27,677 bases of DNA, taken from an uncultured Oscillospiraceae bacterium. Lineage in GTDB: Bacteria > Bacillota_A > Clostridia > Oscillospirales > Oscillospiraceae. Of this stretch, positions 5,997 through 14,032 are shown in pieces (the first letter of the stretch is position 1; each line of letters begins with the position of its first letter). The stretch lies in contig CAKTGD010000003.1 in NCBI GenBank assembly GCA_934561335.1, positions 1-27,677 of the forward strand, written 5' to 3'. Under the pieces are notes generated by a model. It was not told where the DNA came from. It saw only the letters and a program-made list of their open reading frames with translations, and made no database searches. The position numbers were made by a program, and so were the translations under genes.

Positions 5997-8900
5997 GTGC
6001 CTGCTTTTAGTGTAAAAAAACCGTTGACGGTATATGTGGTGGCGCTGGCCGTCCTGATTCTGGGCGTGGTGGCCTACCTGAAAATGACCCCCGACCTGAT
6101 GCCCAACATGGACTATCCCTATATGATCGTGGTCACCAGCGACCCCGGCGCCAGCCCGGAAAGCGTGGAGGAGGAGATCACCAAGCCGCTGGAAAAGGCG
6201 CTGGCAACGCTGGATCAGCTGAAAACCATCCAGTCCTCCAGCCAGAACAGCGTGTCCACCGTGGTGCTGGAGTTTGAAAACGGGGCCAATATGGATTCGC
6301 TGGGCATTGATGTCCAGCAGAAGGTGTCCGCGGTGCAGGGGCAGTGGGATGACAGCATCTCCTCCCCCTATATCCTGAAGGTGAACCCCTCCATGATCCC
6401 GGTGATGGTGGCGGCCATCAGCAGCAGCAACATGGACGTGTACGAGCTGAGCGACTTCGTGGATGACGAGCTGGCCGCCAAGCTGACCGGTATCACCGGC
6501 GTGGCCAGTGTGGATGTGGTGGGCACCATCAACCGGGAGACCCATGTGGTGCTGGATGCCGAGAAGATGGCCGCTGTGACCAAAATGGTGCGCGAGAAGG
6601 CGGGCCGGGAGCTGGACAAGGCTGCCGGAAAGCTGAAAAACGCCAAAAATGAGTTGAAAGAGGCGCAGAGCGCGCTGGATGAGGGCATCGCTCAGGCGGC
6701 TGACGGCGTGGCCGACGGCGTGACCGGCGTACTCAATCAGGCGGCTGACGCCCTGCGGGACGCCATTGACAGCGTGCCGGACGGCGACGATCTGATCACC
6801 GAGGAGGAAAAGGCCCTGCGGGACGCCATTCTGGCCGACCAGCAGCAGATGGCCGCCAATAACGAAAAAATTCAGGCCAATCAGGCCATTATCGATGATG
6901 AAAACGCCACGGAGGAGGAAAAGGCGGCCGCCGCAGCGGAGAACCTGCAATTGCAGGCGGAAAACCAGATGCTGGCCCTGCGCATCAACGAGAACACCGT
7001 CAAGCTGAACGCCATGGTGGCGCAGCGCCAACAGCAGCAGATGAGCCAGAGCATCAAGGCCATGCAAAAGGCGCTGCAGGAGATCGAGGCGTTTCTGAAC
7101 GACCCCCACCGCTTTGACGAGCTGAATCAGCAGCTGTCCGCCGGGACCCGCGAGCTGATGGACGGCATGCTGCTGATGACCGAGAGCAACGTTCAGATCA
7201 AGCTGGCGCTCCAGCAGATCGAGGAGGGCGAAAAGCAGCTGGCCGAGACCCGCCGCCAGGTGCTCGAGCAGCTGGATATGGATGGGATACTGTCCGTTTC
7301 CATGGTGCAGCAGCTGCTGACAGCGCAGGATTTTTCCATGCCTGCCGGGTATATCGACGATGAGGACGGCGTCAGCTACATGGTGTCGGTCAGCAATGAG
7401 ATCACCGAAACCAAGGAGCTGGAGAACATGGTGCTCTTTGATCTGGGCATCGACGGGGTAGAGCCTATCCGATTGAACGATGTGGCCACCGTGTTCTATA
7501 CCGACAATGCCGATCAGATTTACGCCAAGCTCAACGGCGAAAACGGGATCATCGCCTCCTTTACCAAGCAGTCCAACTACGCCACGGCGGAGGTGTCCGA
7601 CAACATTACCGCCCGGCTGGAGCAGCTGACAGGGGAATATGACGGCCTGAGCTTCAAGCCGCTGATGGATCAGGGCGACTATATTCACCTGATCGTGGAA
7701 ACCATCCTCTCGTCCCTTATGTGGGGCGCGCTGTTCTCGGTGGTGGTGCTGTTCGTGTTTTTGCGGGACTGGCGGCCCACCCTTATCACCCTGATCTCCA
7801 TCCCCGCCAGCGTGATCTTCGCCGTGGTGCTGATGTACTTCACCGGCGTGACCATCAATATGATCTCCCTCAGCGGCCTGCTGGTGGCGGTGGGTATGCT
7901 GGTGGATAACTCCGTGGTGGTGATCGAGAATATCTATCGGCTCCGGGCCCGCGGGGCCACGGTGGTGCAGGCCGCCGTGTCCGGCGCGCAGCAGGTGCTG
8001 GGCGCCATCGCCGCCAGTACGCTGACTACGGTGTGCGTGTTTGCCCCCATCGTGTTTGTGGAGGGTCTGACCCGCGAGCTGTTCACCGATCTGGCCCTGA
8101 CCATGACCTATTCCCTGCTGGCAAGCCTTCTGGTGGCGCTGACGTTGGTGCCCGCCATGGCCAGCGGAATGCTGCGCCGCCCGCTGGAGCAAAGGGCGGG
8201 GCTGCTGGATAAGCTCTACCCCGCCTACCGAAGGGCGGTCGTGTGGTCGCTGGATCACAAGGCGGCGGTGCTGGCCGGTTCGTTGGCGCTGCTGGTGCTC
8301 ACCGGCATTGTCACCGTGGGCCGCGGCTTCAGCTTCATGCCGGATATGGATATGAACAGCGTCAGCGTCACGGTCTCCATGCCGGAGCAGTGTACCCGTC
8401 AGGAGGCGGTGCGCTATACCGATGAGGTGGCCCGCCGCTGCATGACGGTGGACGGCGTGAACGCCGTGGGCGCCACGATCCAGGCGGATACCGCCCTGAC
8501 CCTGATGTCCGCCGACGTAGGCGAATATGACGCGCAGCTCTACATCACCCTGCCGGACAATTACTCCGGCACGGAGGCGGGCCGCGAGATCGAAAAGCTG
8601 TGCGCCGACATGGACTGCACCGTGACCGCCGCCAACGTGATGTCCGGAATGATGAGCTATGTCACCGGCAGCGGCGTTTCGCTGAATGTTTACTGCGAGG
8701 ATATGGAGACGCTGCAATCTACGGCGCAGGCCATCGCCGCGCGGATGGAGCAGGTGGACGGCACTTCCGACGTGTCCGACGGACTGGAGGATGCGGCCCA
8801 GGCCCTGCGCGTCACCATCGACCGCACCAAAGCCATGGAGCACGGCATGACCGTGGCGCAGATCTATATGCAGATCGCTTCGGCTCTGACCAGCAGCACC

Positions 8901-9839
8901 GCCGGCACGGATATGGTGCTGGACGATACCTCCATGCAGCTTATTATCGAGCAGGACGAGGCCAGCCGCCTGACCTATGAAAAGCTGCCCGAGCTGAAGA
9001 TCGACCCCAACAGCGCCATGTCCGCCGCCTTCGGCGGTTCCGGCACCTCCCTGTCCGGCGACGGGGATACGGATAAGAAGGAGAGCTTCCTGCTCAAGGA
9101 CGTGGCCACGGTGGAAAAAACCGTCAGCCTGAACACCATCAGCCGCGACCAGCAGCGCCGCTGCGTCACCGTCACCGCCGGAATCGCCGAGGGGAAAAAT
9201 GTTACGCTGGTATCCGCCGAGGTGATAAAGGCCGTAGAGGCCATGGCGCTGGATGGCGGCGTGACGGTGGAATTCAACGGCGAAAATGAGCAGATCATGA
9301 AGGCCATGGGCCAGGTGATGCTGATGCTGCTGCTGGGCGTGGTGCTGGTATACTTTGTGATGGTGGCCCAGTTCCAGTCCCTGCGTGAGCCGTTCATCGT
9401 CATGTTCACCATTCCGCTGGCCTTTACCGGCGGCTTTATGGCGCTGCTGCTCAGCGGCACGGAGCTGAGCGTCATCTCGCTGATCGGCTTTGTAATGCTG
9501 GTGGGCATCATCGTCAACAACGGCATTGTGCTGGTGGACTGCATCAACCAGCAGCGCCTTGCGGGTATGGAGCGGCGCGAGGCCGTTATTGACGCCGGCG
9601 TGACCCGCCTGCGGCCCATCCTCATGACCTCGCTGACCACCATTCTGGGCCTGATCGTCACGGCGTTGGCGAAAAATGCCGGCACATCGCTGATCCAGCC
9701 GGTGGCGCTGGTGTGCATCGGCGGATTGCTGTATGCCACGCTGATGACGCTGTTTGTGGTGCCCTGTATGTACGAGCTGGTCAGCAAGAAAAAGCTGCAT
9801 ACGGTGGATGAAAAGGAGCTGGAGCTTCTGAAGGACTGA
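5997..9839 (+). CDS. RND-superfamily efflux permease (HAE1/AcrB-like) with coiled-coil insertion
   Basis: Proton-driven exporter in the cytoplasmic membrane, 1280 residues against about 1030-1060 for AcrB. The start is GTG at 5997 with AGAGAGGAAG before it. Membrane segment 1 is at residues 9-30. A first extracytoplasmic domain follows, then a central membrane bundle from about residue 565. It holds GMLVDNSVVVIEN with Asp637 in place of the AcrB proton-relay aspartates. The second half repeats this architecture (VGIIVNNGIVLVD). Residues about 195-430 form a charged, Ala/Gln/Glu-rich coiled coil inserted between MAA and TAQDFSMPAGYI, the place where AcrB has a short helix turn. No membrane-fusion protein or regulator gene is adjacent, and the gene has its own promoter and terminator. 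Substrates are unknown; drugs or lipids are possible. Confidence 0.9.
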   Translation: MPAFSVKKPLTVYVVALAVLILGVVAYLKMTPDLMPNMDYPYMIVVTSDPGASPESVEEEITKPLEKALATLDQLKTIQSSSQNSVSTVVLEFENGANMDSLGIDVQQKVSAVQGQWDDSISSPYILKVNPSMIPVMVAAISSSNMDVYELSDFVDDELAAKLTGITGVASVDVVGTINRETHVVLDAEKMAAVTKMVREKAGRELDKAAGKLKNAKNELKEAQSALDEGIAQAADGVADGVTGVLNQAADALRDAIDSVPDGDDLITEEEKALRDAILADQQQMAANNEKIQANQAIIDDENATEEEKAAAAAENLQLQAENQMLALRINENTVKLNAMVAQRQQQQMSQSIKAMQKALQEIEAFLNDPHRFDELNQQLSAGTRELMDGMLLMTESNVQIKLALQQIEEGEKQLAETRRQVLEQLDMDGILSVSMVQQLLTAQDFSMPAGYIDDEDGVSYMVSVSNEITETKELENMVLFDLGIDGVEPIRLNDVATVFYTDNADQIYAKLNGENGIIASFTKQSNYATAEVSDNITARLEQLTGEYDGLSFKPLMDQGDYIHLIVETILSSLMWGALFSVVVLFVFLRDWRPTLITLISIPASVIFAVVLMYFTGVTINMISLSGLLVAVGMLVDNSVVVIENIYRLRARGATVVQAAVSGAQQVLGAIAASTLTTVCVFAPIVFVEGLTRELFTDLALTMTYSLLASLLVALTLVPAMASGMLRRPLEQRAGLLDKLYPAYRRAVVWSLDHKAAVLAGSLALLVLTGIVTVGRGFSFMPDMDMNSVSVTVSMPEQCTRQEAVRYTDEVARRCMTVDGVNAVGATIQADTALTLMSADVGEYDAQLYITLPDNYSGTEAGREIEKLCADMDCTVTAANVMSGMMSYVTGSGVSLNVYCEDMETLQSTAQAIAARMEQVDGTSDVSDGLEDAAQALRVTIDRTKAMEHGMTVAQIYMQIASALTSSTAGTDMVLDDTSMQLIIEQDEASRLTYEKLPELKIDPNSAMSAAFGGSGTSLSGDGDTDKKESFLLKDVATVEKTVSLNTISRDQQRRCVTVTAGIAEGKNVTLVSAEVIKAVEAMALDGGVTVEFNGENEQIMKAMGQVMLMLLLGVVLVYFVMVAQFQSLREPFIVMFTIPLAFTGGFMALLLSGTELSVISLIGFVMLVGIIVNNGIVLVDCINQQRLAGMERREAVIDAGVTRLRPILMTSLTTILGLIVTALAKNAGTSLIQPVALVCIGGLLYATLMTLFVVPCMYELVSKKKLHTVDEKELELLKD

Positions 9840-9852
9840 TCCTGCCCCTCCC

Positions 9853-9888
9853 GCGCCCTGTCGGCCCTGCGGCCGATGGGGCGCTTTT
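9853..9888 (+). terminator. Intrinsic terminator after the RND gene
   Basis: A 14-bp stem (12 Watson-Crick and two G-U pairs) joins 9853-9866 and 9871-9884 around a CTGC loop, followed by four T. Confidence 0.8.
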
Positions 9889-9899
9889 GCGTTCTCTGG

Positions 9900-9928
9900 T
9901 TGCTTTTCATTGCCGCAGCCGCTATAAT
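9900..9928 (+). promoter_or_regulatory. SigA-type promoter of the cobamide operon
   Basis: TTGCTT (9900-9905), 17 bp, perfect TATAAT (9923-9928). The leader is only about 25 nt, too short for a cobalamin riboswitch, and none is seen upstream. AAAGGAG precedes the first gene. Confidence 0.8.
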
Positions 9929-9960
9929 AGAACCCATCTGAAAGTAAAAGGAGACCGCCT

Positions 9961-10737
9961 ATGGATCGTGCCGTGCTGAGGGAAAAGCTGTACCTGTCGG
10001 GGGTCGACAGCCATGCCGCCGCGCTGGCCCGCCGACACGGTCTGGGCTTTGAGGTCACCGCCTTTTGTCAGGCGGTGATGCTGGAGGATGCCGATGCCCG
10101 CGCCGCGGCGGAGGCGGAAGCGGCGGGGCTGGAGAAGCTGTGGCTCCATGCCCCCTTTGCCGAGCTTTGCCCCTGCGCCATCGACCCGCTGGTGCGGCGG
10201 ATCACGGCGAAGCGCTACCGCCAGACCATCGCCGTGGCCCGTCAAATGGGCATCAGGCGCATCGTGATCCACGACGGGTTTGTGCCCTTTGTCTACTTTC
10301 CGGAGTGGTTTGTGGCGCAGTCGGTGGATTTCTGGCGGGGCTTTCTGCCGGAGGTACCGGCGGGTATGACCATCGCGCTGGAAAACGTGATGGACGACGG
10401 GCCGGAGATGCTCGCTGAGATCATGGCGGGGGTGGACGATCCGCGGCTGGGGGTATGCCTGGACGTGGGCCACGCCAATACCACCGTCAGCGCCACGCCG
10501 GTCATAGACTGGATCGCGCCGCTTGCCCCATGGCTGCGGCATGTCCACCTTCACAATAACGGCGGGGCCTTGGATCGGCACGATCCGCTGGGTCAGGGCA
10601 GCATTCCCATGGAGCAGGTGCTGGACGCCCTGCTTACCGGCTGCCCCGATGCCGACTATACCATTGAAAACATGACCTGTGCCCCCTCCCTTGCGTGGCT
10701 GGCGGCGCGGGGCTATCTGGGGGAGATCACACTATGA
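9961..10737 (+). CDS. cbiR: AP-endonuclease-2-fold hydrolase, probable cobamide-remodelling CbiR
   Basis: A 258-residue xylose-isomerase/endonuclease IV-like TIM barrel. The metal ligands of endonuclease IV appear in order: His63 (LHAPF), His104 (VIHDG), Glu141 (ALENVM), Asp168 and His171 (LDVGHAN), a histidine in HVHLHNN (194-200), Asp205 and His207 (DRHDPLGQG), and Glu236 (TIENM). This predicts a multi-zinc phosphodiesterase rather than a sugar isomerase. It is the first gene of a cobamide operon and overlaps cobT by ATGA. CbiR, first described in Akkermansia muciniphila, belongs to this fold and opens the nucleotide loop of cobamides to feed remodelling. Context and ligand set make CbiR the best call. 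A generic sugar phosphate isomerase/epimerase is the alternative. Family call very sure; exact function probable. Confidence 0.75.
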   Translation: MDRAVLREKLYLSGVDSHAAALARRHGLGFEVTAFCQAVMLEDADARAAAEAEAAGLEKLWLHAPFAELCPCAIDPLVRRITAKRYRQTIAVARQMGIRRIVIHDGFVPFVYFPEWFVAQSVDFWRGFLPEVPAGMTIALENVMDDGPEMLAEIMAGVDDPRLGVCLDVGHANTTVSATPVIDWIAPLAPWLRHVHLHNNGGALDRHDPLGQGSIPMEQVLDALLTGCPDADYTIENMTCAPSLAWLAARGYLGEITL

Positions 10738-11837
10738 CCGAACAGGAACTGCAACTGTATCTGGGCGCTATCCGCGGCGCTGACGCGGCCGCCATGGCCG
10801 CCGCCCGCCGCCGTCAGGCGGAGCTGGCCAAGCCGCCGGGAAGCCTGGGCAAGCTGGAGGAAATGGCCATCCGCATGGCGGGCATTACCGGGCAGGTATG
10901 CCCGAAAATCGAAAAGTGCCGCGTGGCGGTGTTTGCCGCCGACAACGGCGTGGTGGCCGAGGGGGTGTCCTGCGCGCCCCAGTCCGTCACCTTGCAGCAG
11001 GCCGTCAACATGACCCGGCGTAAAACCGGCATGTCGGCGCTGGCCGAAACCTTTGGCGACGATGTGGCCGTATACGACGTGGGCATCAACGCCGACGTGC
11101 CCTGCCAGGCTGTGATCGACCGCAAGATCCGCCGCGGCACCGCCGATCTGGCGGTGGAGCCTGCCATGACCCGCGCCGAGGCGGTGCAGGCGCTGGCCGT
11201 GGGCATCGAGGCCGCCGCGCAGGCCAAGGCGGACGGCGTCTCGGTGCTGGGCATCGGCGAAATGGGCATCGGCAACACCACCACCAGCGCCGCGGTGCTC
11301 TCGGTACTGCTGGATACGGAGGTAGAGGCCGTTACCGGCCGTGGCGGCGGCCTGACCGACGAGGGCTTTGCGCGGAAAAAGCAGGTGCTGCACCGTGCCC
11401 TCCGGCTGCACCGTCCCGATAAAAATGACGTGCTGGACGTGCTGAGCAAGGTGGGCGGACTGGACATCGCCGCCATGACCGGCGCGTTTCTGGGTTGCGC
11501 CCATGAAGGCATCGCCGCCGCGGTGGACGGCTATATCTCCGTGGCGGCGGCGCTGTGCGCCGTGCGGCTGTGTCCCGCCGTGGGGGACTATCTGTTTTTG
11601 TCCCACCAGTCCTACGAGCTGGGCTACCATCTGGCGGCGGAGGCGCTGGGCCTCAGCCCCTGCCTTGCGCTGGACATGCGTCTGGGCGAGGGCAGCGGCT
11701 GCCCGCTGCTGTTCCGTGTGCTGGAGGGGGCCTGCGGCGTGATGAGCCGGATGGCCACCTTTGCCGAGGCATCCATCGAGGACGGCTATCTGGCGCCCAT
11801 CCGCGCCAAGGACAGCTTTACGGTGGAGGGCGTATGA
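10734..11837 (+). CDS. cobT: Nicotinate-nucleotide:dimethylbenzimidazole phosphoribosyltransferase CobT
   Basis: Transfers phosphoribose from nicotinate mononucleotide to a lower-ligand base to give the alpha-ribazole phosphate used by CobS. The product has 367 residues, close to the family's roughly 350. It shows the N-terminal KPPGSLGKLE motif, AADNGVVAEGVS, the GIGEMGIGNTTTSAA loop, and the C-terminal LGEGSGCPLL with the catalytic glutamate. The ATG at 10734 overlaps the cbiR stop (ATGA), and the gene's own stop overlaps the cobU start, so the genes are translationally coupled. An earlier in-frame start at 10695 would overlap cbiR by over 40 bases and adds no family sequence. No genes for making dimethylbenzimidazole are nearby, so the base is presumably scavenged. 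Confidence 0.97.
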   Translation: MTEQELQLYLGAIRGADAAAMAAARRRQAELAKPPGSLGKLEEMAIRMAGITGQVCPKIEKCRVAVFAADNGVVAEGVSCAPQSVTLQQAVNMTRRKTGMSALAETFGDDVAVYDVGINADVPCQAVIDRKIRRGTADLAVEPAMTRAEAVQALAVGIEAAAQAKADGVSVLGIGEMGIGNTTTSAAVLSVLLDTEVEAVTGRGGGLTDEGFARKKQVLHRALRLHRPDKNDVLDVLSKVGGLDIAAMTGAFLGCAHEGIAAAVDGYISVAAALCAVRLCPAVGDYLFLSHQSYELGYHLAAEALGLSPCLALDMRLGEGSGCPLLFRVLEGACGVMSRMATFAEASIEDGYLAPIRAKDSFTVEGV

Positions 11838-12367
11838 GGATATTACTGACCGGCGGCAGCAAAAGCGGCAAAAGCACGGCCGCCCAGCACCTGTGCCGCC
11901 ATCTGGCCTCCGGCGGCCCCATGTACTACTGGGCCACCATGACCCCCCGCGACAGCGAGGATCGGGCGCGGGTGCGGCGGCACATTGCCGACCGGGACGG
12001 CTGGGGCTTTGAAACCATCGAGTGCAGCACCGGCCTGACCGCCGCGCTGCCGCGTCTTGAAAGAAGCGGCGCGGTGCTGCTGGACAGCGTCACCGCCGCC
12101 TTGTCCGAGGCCATGTTCGGCCCGGTGCCTGACGCCGCGGCGGCGGACACGGTGGCGGCCGAGCTGCTGGCCGTCAGCCGGTATCCCGCCCACTTCGTGT
12201 GCGTGTGCGACGATCTTTGGCGGGGCGGCGAGGACTATCAGGACTGGACGGAGCGCTATGTCCGGGGCCTTGCCCAGGTGTGCCGGGCGCTGGCGGCGGA
12301 ATTTGACGTGGTGTGCGACATGGCGGCGGGCCTGCCCCGGGTGTGGAAGGGGGCGTGGCCGCTGTGA
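11834..12367 (+). CDS. cobU: Adenosylcobinamide kinase / cobinamide-phosphate guanylyltransferase, variant CobU
   Basis: Activates cobinamide (phosphate) to GDP-cobinamide for CobS. The 177-residue product keeps the P-loop TGGSKSGKST (residues 6-15), YYWATMTPRDSEDRARVRRH with His50 at the place of the guanylylated histidine of Salmonella CobU (His46), GWGFETIE, and the LLDSVTAAL Walker B region. The usual NEVGxGIVP motif near the C-terminus is absent; that place holds CVCDDLWRGGEDYQ instead. A separate short CobU-like gene two positions downstream carries this motif. The start overlaps the cobT stop (ATGA) and the end overlaps cobS (GTGA). Likely functional, but its division of labour with the second homologue is open. 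Confidence 0.88.
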   Translation: MRILLTGGSKSGKSTAAQHLCRHLASGGPMYYWATMTPRDSEDRARVRRHIADRDGWGFETIECSTGLTAALPRLERSGAVLLDSVTAALSEAMFGPVPDAAAADTVAAELLAVSRYPAHFVCVCDDLWRGGEDYQDWTERYVRGLAQVCRALAAEFDVVCDMAAGLPRVWKGAWPL

Positions 12368-13095
12368 AGGATTGGATCTATGGCTTTTTCATGGCCTGGG
12401 GCATGTTTCTGGCGCTGCCCTGTCCGCTGAAGCTGTGGAGGGAAGCGGCGCGCAGCAAGATGCTGTGCTGCTTGCCCTTTGTGGGCTTTGTGGTGGGCGG
12501 CGTGTGGGTGCTGGCGGCCTGTGCAGGCCGCTTCCTGCCGCTGCCGGTGGGGGGGCTGCTGCTGGCCGCCGTGCCGTGGCTGGTCACGGGGTTTCTCCAT
12601 CTGGACGGCTTTATGGACGTGTGCGACGCGGTGCTCAGCCGCCGCGACCTGCCCCGGCGTCAGGAGATTTTAAAGGATTCCCACTGCGGGGCCTTTGCCG
12701 TTATCGGCATGGTGCTGCTGGCGCTGAGCCAGTGGAGCGCCGCCATGGCGCGGCAGGAGCTTCCCCTGCTGCCGCTGCTGCTGATCCCGGTGGCCTCCCG
12801 GGCCTGTGCGGCGCTGGCGGTGCTGACGCTGCGGCCCATGCAAACCAGCCAGTATGCGGACATGCGCGAAAAAAAGACGCCCTATGTGGTTTTTGCCGCC
12901 GTGGTGATGGCAGCGGCGGCGCTGGGGCCGCTGGCTCTATGGGGCAGCCCTGCCCCACTGGCGGCGGCGCTGGGCTACTGGCTGGCGGTGTGGTACGCCG
13001 ATAGGCAGCTGGGCGGCATGTCCGGCGATGTGTCGGGTTTTGCGTTGACGCTGGGCGAGCTTTGCGGCCTGGCGGTATTGACTTTGGTGAGGTGA
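12364..13095 (+). CDS. cobS: Adenosylcobinamide-GDP ribazoletransferase (cobalamin synthase) CobS
   Basis: Integral membrane enzyme that joins GDP-cobinamide with alpha-ribazole (phosphate), the last assembly step of the nucleotide loop. The 243-residue product is mostly hydrophobic with about six membrane segments. It carries the conserved metal-binding motif HLDGFMDVCDAVLSRR (about residues 79-94), a DSHCGAFAVIG segment, and QLGGMSGDVSG near the C-terminus. The start codon is GTG at 12364, overlapping the cobU stop (GTGA). A longer frame start at 12313 would overlap cobU by 55 bases and adds no family sequence. It ends 5 bp before the short CobU-like gene. Confidence 0.95.
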   Translation: MKDWIYGFFMAWGMFLALPCPLKLWREAARSKMLCCLPFVGFVVGGVWVLAACAGRFLPLPVGGLLLAAVPWLVTGFLHLDGFMDVCDAVLSRRDLPRRQEILKDSHCGAFAVIGMVLLALSQWSAAMARQELPLLPLLLIPVASRACAALAVLTLRPMQTSQYADMREKKTPYVVFAAVVMAAAALGPLALWGSPAPLAAALGYWLAVWYADRQLGGMSGDVSGFALTLGELCGLAVLTLVR

Positions 13096-13100
13096 AGGAT

Positions 13101-13454
13101 ATGGATCTGGTGATCGGCGGCGCGTTTCAGGGCAAGCTGACCTGGGCGCTTGCGCATTACGGCCTGACCATGGCCGATGTGTGTGATCTGGCGGCGGGCG
13201 ACATCGTCCCCGGAAAGAAATGCTACTGGCATCTGGAGGCGCTGAGCCGCCGCTGCGGCGATGCGGCGCAGTATCTGCCCCTTTTTGCCGATGCGGCGGT
13301 CGTTATTACCCGCGAGGTGGGCGGCGGCATCGTCCCCATGGACGCGCAGGAGCGGGCGTGGCGTGAGGCCCACGGAACGCTGGTGCAGCAGCTGGCCCGG
13401 GAGGCCCGGCATGTGACAAGAGTTTTATGCGGATTGACGGAGGAATTGAAATGA
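13101..13454 (+). CDS. Short CobU-like protein with altered P-loop
   Basis: A 117-residue protein that resembles the two ends of CobU with the middle missing. The N-terminus MDLVIGGAFQGKLTWAL is a P-loop whose GKS/T is changed to GKL (Lys12-Leu13). The C-terminal half has ITREVGGGIVPMDAQERAWR (about residues 69-88), matching the NEVGxGIVP region that the full-length CobU in this operon lacks, followed by HGTLVQQLAREARHVTRVLCGL as in CobU C-termini. The RxxH guanylylation motif and the central Walker B strand are absent. It lies between cobS and the phosphatase gene, overlapping the latter by ATGA. Similar short proteins occur near cob genes in Clostridia as far as I recall. Function unknown; possibly a CobU partner or regulator. 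Confidence 0.75.
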   Translation: MDLVIGGAFQGKLTWALAHYGLTMADVCDLAAGDIVPGKKCYWHLEALSRRCGDAAQYLPLFADAAVVITREVGGGIVPMDAQERAWREAHGTLVQQLAREARHVTRVLCGLTEELK

Positions 13455-14020
13455 TATTGACCATGGTGCGCCATGCCCAGACGGAGGGCAGCCGCCGCGA
13501 GCTGTACTACGGCGCTGCGGATATCCCGGCGCTGCCGGAATCACTGGCGGAGCTGCACGAACGAGCGGCGGAATACCCCACCGCGCCGCGGTACTACACC
13601 AGCGGCCTGCTGCGCACGGAGCAGACCCTCTGCGCGCTGTACGGCGATGTGCCCCACACGGCGCTGCCGGGCTTGCAGGAGATGGATTTCGGCGATTTTG
13701 AGATGCGCGGCTATAACGAGCTAAAGGACGATCCCGCCTTTCAACGCTGGGCGGCCGACAGCGAGCACAACGCTTGCCCTAACGGCGAGAGCGCGCCCCA
13801 GACCATGGCGCGCAACTGTGCCGCCATGGAGCAGGTGCTCTCGGCAGGCGAGGATGCGGTATGCGTGATCCACGGCGGCGTCATCGCCGGGTTTATGATG
13901 CACTGGTTCGGCGGACTGCGGGTGGACTGGTACCGTGCTCCGGGCACCGGCTATCAGGTGACGTTTGACGGCGGCGTGCCCACCGGATGGGTGCGCGTGC
14001 CGGAGGATACCCACCGCTGA
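13451..14020 (+). CDS. cobC: Histidine phosphatase, probable alpha-ribazole phosphatase CobC
   Basis: Removes the phosphate from alpha-ribazole 5'-phosphate or from adenosylcobalamin 5'-phosphate, completing cobamide assembly. The 189-residue product is a phosphoglycerate-mutase-like histidine phosphatase: MVRHAQT with catalytic His8, YTSGLLRTEQT with the second active-site arginine, EMDFGDFEM, and VIHGGV with His141. The family also contains many unrelated phosphatases, so the specific role comes from its place in the operon behind cobS. Start overlaps the previous gene by ATGA. The stop is 12 bp before yqeC. Confidence 0.88.
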   Translation: MILTMVRHAQTEGSRRELYYGAADIPALPESLAELHERAAEYPTAPRYYTSGLLRTEQTLCALYGDVPHTALPGLQEMDFGDFEMRGYNELKDDPAFQRWAADSEHNACPNGESAPQTMARNCAAMEQVLSAGEDAVCVIHGGVIAGFMMHWFGGLRVDWYRAPGTGYQVTFDGGVPTGWVRVPEDTHR

Positions 14021-14032
14021 AGGAGACGGAAA

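Noticed and set aside
5916..10058. 1380-codon minus-strand open frame antisense to the RND exporter
   Set aside because: It lies opposite a well-conserved gene, is dominated by His, Gln, Gly and Leu runs expected from the complement of GC-rich codons, crosses a promoter and a terminator, and has no recognisable domain.
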